Shown piece after piece: positions 16,442-18,818 of a DNA stretch of 18,818 nt. The DNA is taken from assembly GCA_946619625.1 (NCBI GenBank), contig CAMOMF010000156.1, positions 1 through 18,818 on the forward strand. Direction: 5' to 3'. This stretch comes from an uncultured Bacteroidales bacterium (GTDB lineage: Bacteria > Bacteroidota > Bacteroidia > Bacteroidales > Paludibacteraceae). The notes beneath the pieces are model-generated. The model searched no databases. It worked only from the letters and a program-made list of their open reading frames with translations, and was not told where the DNA came from. Numbering within the stretch: the first letter of the stretch is position 1; the number at the start of each line of letters is the position of its first letter. The translations under genes were made by a program, and so were the position numbers.

Positions 16442-16468
16442 AAAGGGCGGCTACGAAAGCCGCTCTTT
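16442..16468. terminator. Hairpin spanning the ispH stop codon, probable bidirectional terminator
   Basis: AAAGGGCGGCT (16442-16452), loop ACGAA, AGCCGCTCTTT (16458-16468): an 11-bp stem with one G-T pair. It lies between convergent genes. The stem contains the last ispH codons and its TAG stop (16453-16451). In plus-strand RNA the odd pair is a G-U wobble; in minus-strand RNA it is an A-C mismatch, so the stem is tighter for transcripts coming from the ligase. Confidence 0.65.
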
Positions 16469-17305
16469 GCATTTCTGCATCAGCCAAAGCGGTGTGGAGG
16501 TGGCTCCGCAGATTCCCACCGCCTTTCCTTTGCATGCACGAATCTGTTCGTCGGTTATCTCTTCGGGTCCTGAGATGAAAAAAGACAGGGGGTTGGCTTG
16601 TTTGCACAATTGGAAAAGCACCTTTCCATTGCTGGACTTCTTGCCCCCTACAAAGAAGACCACATCGTTCTGACGGGCAAAGTCCTGGATATGGCGGCTA
16701 CGTCCCGACACTTGCCGGCAGATGGTATCTTTCCACACAAACTCTTGTCCTTTGAACCGGCGTTCTATTTCCGCCACTATCCGGGCGAACTCTTCCACAT
16801 CCTTGGTTGTTTGTGAGAACAGATAGGTGTTCTTGCTCAGGTCCAGACGGTCCACGTCCTGCAAGTGCTCGATGACAATGGCTGTGTTGTCGGTTTGACC
16901 CTCCAACCCCACCACCTCGGCGTGCCCCGGTTTACCGAATATTACTATTTGACAATCCTCGCGCCCGCGGATAGCCTCGTACTGCTTGCGAATACGCTTT
17001 TGCAAGCCCAGCACCACCGGACAGGAGGCGTCAATGATGCAGATGTCGTTCTGTCGTGCTTTTTCGTAGGTGGAGGGTGGTTCGCCGTGTGCACGTAACA
17101 ACACTTTCACGCCGTGCAACTGCTCCAACTGTTGGTGGTCGATGGTTTTCAGCCCCATGGATGCCAGGCGGTCCACTTCCTGACCATTGTGGACTATATC
17201 GCCCAAACAATAGAGAGAGCCGCTGTTGTGCAACTCTTCCTCGGCTTTCTGAATGGCAGTGACAACGCCAAAGCAAAAGCCAGACTCTTTGTCGATAGTA
17301 ACCAT
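16451..17305 (-). CDS. ispH: 4-hydroxy-3-methylbut-2-enyl diphosphate reductase
   Basis: 284 aa from the ATG at 17305-17303, which starts MVTIDKESGFCFGV. The frame is open 12 codons further upstream to a TTG, which is not needed. The three Cys that bind the iron-sulfur cluster are Cys11 (GFCFGV), Cys95 (DASCPVV) and Cys196 (DTICRQ), almost the same spacing as E. coli IspH (12, 96, 197). Other family motifs are LRAHGEPP (~74), FGKPGHAEVVG, FSQTT and a late SSNG. The enzyme makes IPP and DMAPP from HMBPP, the last step of the MEP pathway, in the cytoplasm. It follows cmk by 48 nt on the same strand with no clear promoter between, so the two are probably co-transcribed. The last codons and stop form part of a terminator-like hairpin. 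Confidence 0.95.
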   Translation of the reverse strand: MVTIDKESGFCFGVVTAIQKAEEELHNSGSLYCLGDIVHNGQEVDRLASMGLKTIDHQQLEQLHGVKVLLRAHGEPPSTYEKARQNDICIIDASCPVVLGLQKRIRKQYEAIRGREDCQIVIFGKPGHAEVVGLEGQTDNTAIVIEHLQDVDRLDLSKNTYLFSQTTKDVEEFARIVAEIERRFKGQEFVWKDTICRQVSGRSRHIQDFARQNDVVFFVGGKKSSNGKVLFQLCKQANPLSFFISGPEEITDEQIRACKGKAVGICGATSTPLWLMQKCKERLS

Positions 17306-17353
17306 GAGATTGTTGCGATTGAACGAATTACGATTGGGCAAGTTTTTTGGGGG

Positions 17354-18067
17354 TTAATTGTTGGCGGCGGGGGAGTTAAGCCTGTTATTGAAGATGGTAA
17401 GCACTTCCGCCAATTGCTGTTCGGGAGTGAGGTGGCTGTTGTCGATTAGGACGGCGTCTTCGGCTTGGCGGAGGGGGGACTCGGTGCGGTGAGTATCACG
17501 ATAGTCGCGGTCACGTACGTCTGCCAAAACCTCGTTGAAATCGGGCTTTTCGCCCTTACCCACCAGTTCGTCGAAACGTCGCTGCGCCCGTATCTCAGGT
17601 GAGGCGGTAAGGAATAATTTAAGTTCGGCATGGGGGAAAACCACGGTACCGATGTCGCGCCCGTCCATGACTAAACCTTTGTCGGCTCCCATGGCTTGTT
17701 GCTGTGCCACCATAGCCCTGCGCACAAAGCCGATGGTGCTAATCTGTGAGGCGGCGTTCCCCACCTCAAGGGTGCGTATTTGTTTCTCCACATCTTCATT
17801 GTTGAGCAATGTGTGCTGCGAGCCGTCGGGTTGCAAAGCAAAAGAAATATGTATGCCGGCTAACCGGTCTTGCAGCCACGCTTCGTCCACTCCTTGTTGC
17901 AAAGAAAATGGTGCGTTGCGTAGAACATAGAGCGCGACACAGCGGTACATGGCACCCGTGTCCACGTATTTATACCCTACCGCTTTGGCAAGTGCCTTGG
18001 CAATGGTGGATTTTCCGCAAGAGGAGTAACCATCAATGGCTACAACGATTTTGTTATTGTCCGGCAT
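17354..18067 (-). CDS. cmk: Cytidylate (CMP/dCMP) kinase
   Basis: 237 aa from ATG 18067-18065. The P-loop GYSSCGKST is at residues 13-21, followed by YVDTGAMYR (nucleotide-monophosphate site), then MDGRDIGTVVFP and the C-terminal DRDYRDTHRTESPL with DAVLIDNS, all characteristic of bacterial CMP kinases. It phosphorylates CMP and dCMP with ATP in the cytoplasm for pyrimidine nucleotide supply. Length is normal for the family. The gene lies between porQ (85 nt upstream, separated by a 10-bp tandem repeat) and ispH (48 nt downstream). I recall the same porQ-cmk-ispH order in Porphyromonas gingivalis. No promoter consensus is visible just upstream, so transcription probably comes through from porQ. 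Confidence 0.95.
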   Translation of the reverse strand: MPDNNKIVVAIDGYSSCGKSTIAKALAKAVGYKYVDTGAMYRCVALYVLRNAPFSLQQGVDEAWLQDRLAGIHISFALQPDGSQHTLLNNEDVEKQIRTLEVGNAASQISTIGFVRRAMVAQQQAMGADKGLVMDGRDIGTVVFPHAELKLFLTASPEIRAQRRFDELVGKGEKPDFNEVLADVRDRDYRDTHRTESPLRQAEDAVLIDNSHLTPEQQLAEVLTIFNNRLNSPAANN

Positions 18068-18080
18068 GGCTTTGGAGTTT

Positions 18081-18150
18081 GAAGTTGTTTGATATTGTTA
18101 GATGTTGTTTGATGTTGTTTGAAGTTGTTTGATGTTGTTTGATGTTGTTT
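18081..18150. repeat. 10-bp tandem repeat array (7 units) between porQ and cmk
   Basis: Seven consecutive 10-bp units with consensus GATGTTGTTT: four exact, two GAAGTTGTTT, one GATATTGTTA. The array fills nearly all of the 85-nt gap between the porQ stop (18155-18153) and the cmk ATG (18067). On the transcribed strand it reads AAACAACATC repeated, a C/A-rich RNA with little ability to fold. The period is one helical turn and is not a multiple of three, so it is not coding. It may vary in copy number. Confidence 0.85.
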
Positions 18151-18152
18151 GA

Positions 18153-18818
18153 TTAGTTCTTTATCAGTTTGTTCATATCGAGGGCAAGGGAGAACTGGAA
18201 GGTGTAGTTGGAGCGAGTGTATTGACTGGCGGCGATGCCAACACGTACACCTTTGATATTAAGTCCTGCGCCGAGTGCGAAGCCTGCCAGCGACTTTTGC
18301 TCTACGTTGGCACCGGTGTCAATCAGGTTGAGTTCCTGACGGCGTCTGTGGTTGTAAGAAAGGGTAATCCAGAACTTGTTGGACTTAGGAACAATGTCAA
18401 TGGCAAAAATAGTGTGTCGGAACAGCATGTCGTACCACTTGGCGTTGGTGGTAGAAGCGTACTGTACGCGCTCCCCGCCGCGGCGAGTACCAATGTTCGC
18501 CACCTGATAGTCGAGGTTCCAGCGCTGGAGGTTATGTGCAGTGAAAGAGAACCGGATGGGTGCATGCGGCAGTTTGTAGCTGATTCCCAACTGCAGGTTC
18601 AGGGGCAACATTTCGAGCCTACTATCCCCGACTCCATCGGTATAAAAGCCCTTGAGTTGCCATCCTATATTCTGCAATGCCAAGCCCACTTCGAGTCCCT
18701 GTCCGGGCAAGACAAAATGCCCGCCCACATCGGCACCCAAGCCAAAGGAGTTGTACATTTCATATGCGGAGATGGCCGGTTTGAGCGAGACACCCACCGT
18801 GAACATCGGTCCCAACTG
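18153..18818 (-). CDS. porQ: Type IX secretion system protein PorQ (partial, N-terminus off window)
   Basis: 222 C-terminal codons are visible; the frame is open to the right edge and ends in TAA at 18155-18153. The residues form alternating beta strands with aromatic belts and Gly-rich turns (GLGADVGGHFVLPGQGLEVG, YQVANIGTRRGGERVQY), typical of an outer-membrane beta-barrel, and the protein ends in strand-like YTFQFSLALDMNKLIKN. The composition and the position directly upstream of cmk and ispH match PorQ of Bacteroidales, a component of the T9SS outer-membrane machinery involved with attaching secreted cargo to the surface. Identity rests on both pattern and gene order, because the N-terminus is missing. 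If correct, the organism has a T9SS, consistent with the sorting-like tail on the giant protein. Confidence 0.8.
   Translation of the reverse strand, partial: QLGPMFTVGVSLKPAISAYEMYNSFGLGADVGGHFVLPGQGLEVGLALQNIGWQLKGFYTDGVGDSRLEMLPLNLQLGISYKLPHAPIRFSFTAHNLQRWNLDYQVANIGTRRGGERVQYASTTNAKWYDMLFRHTIFAIDIVPKSNKFWITLSYNHRRRQELNLIDTGANVEQKSLAGFALGAGLNIKGVRVGIAASQYTRSNYTFQFSLALDMNKLIKN

Noticed and set aside
17306..17341. TTG-initiated 12-codon extension of IspH
   Set aside because: The ATG at 17305 gives Cys positions 11, 95 and 196, almost identical to the E. coli enzyme; the extension is Asn-rich and not typical.
18081..18150. Possible CRISPR array
   Set aside because: Units are 10 bp in direct tandem with no spacers and no cas genes nearby.

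Overview
The window comes from a member of the Bacteroidota, most likely Bacteroidales. Four promoters match the Bacteroides-type consensus (TTTG, about 20 nt, TAnnTTTG). Secreted proteins carry lipoproteins signals, fimbrillin-like and LamG folds, and one carries a short C-terminal tail resembling a type IX secretion (T9SS) sorting signal. The right edge holds a porQ-cmk-ispH gene order known from T9SS-bearing Bacteroidales. Genus cannot be fixed from the sequence alone.

Left part (1-13456): a lipoprotein gene runs leftward off the window edge. It shares a control region (463-723) with a rightward operon. That region has two back-to-back promoters and a 19-bp direct repeat between them. The operon contains (a) a 47-codon small ORF, (b) a 310-aa fimbrillin-like lipoprotein, (c) a 3338-aa secreted multidomain protein (FnIII-like, carboxypeptidase-regulatory-like, three LamG-like regions, Ig-like regions, duplicated C-terminal modules, sorting-like tail), and (d) a 538-aa TPR / transmembrane / LuxR-type HTH protein that also has a lipobox. 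Genes b-c are 2 nt apart and c-d overlap by 4 nt, so they are very likely co-transcribed. My reading is a giant surface adhesin or matrix protein, a lipoprotein partner, and a membrane-tethered regulator that may control the locus. The function is inferred, not shown.

Middle (13486-16309): a membrane-anchored DNA/RNA non-specific endonuclease on the minus strand is divergent from an acyl-CoA synthetase (AMP-binding ligase) on the plus strand. Their shared intergenic region holds two promoters, three CCCCTAAATAGG-type repeats about 20 bp apart, and an AAAACTATTCG repeat cluster in the ligase leader.

Right part (16310-18818): a minus-strand cluster reads porQ (partial, T9SS outer-membrane-associated protein), a 10-bp tandem repeat array, cmk (CMP kinase), and ispH (final step of the MEP isoprenoid pathway). 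A hairpin containing the ispH stop codon separates it from the convergent ligase gene.

The most unusual items are the four-gene giant-protein operon with its own tethered regulator, an AT-rich segment inside the first LamG domain, a composition switch within the 10-kb gene, and three sets of short, regularly spaced intergenic repeats. No tRNA, rRNA, CRISPR array, transposase or attachment site was seen.
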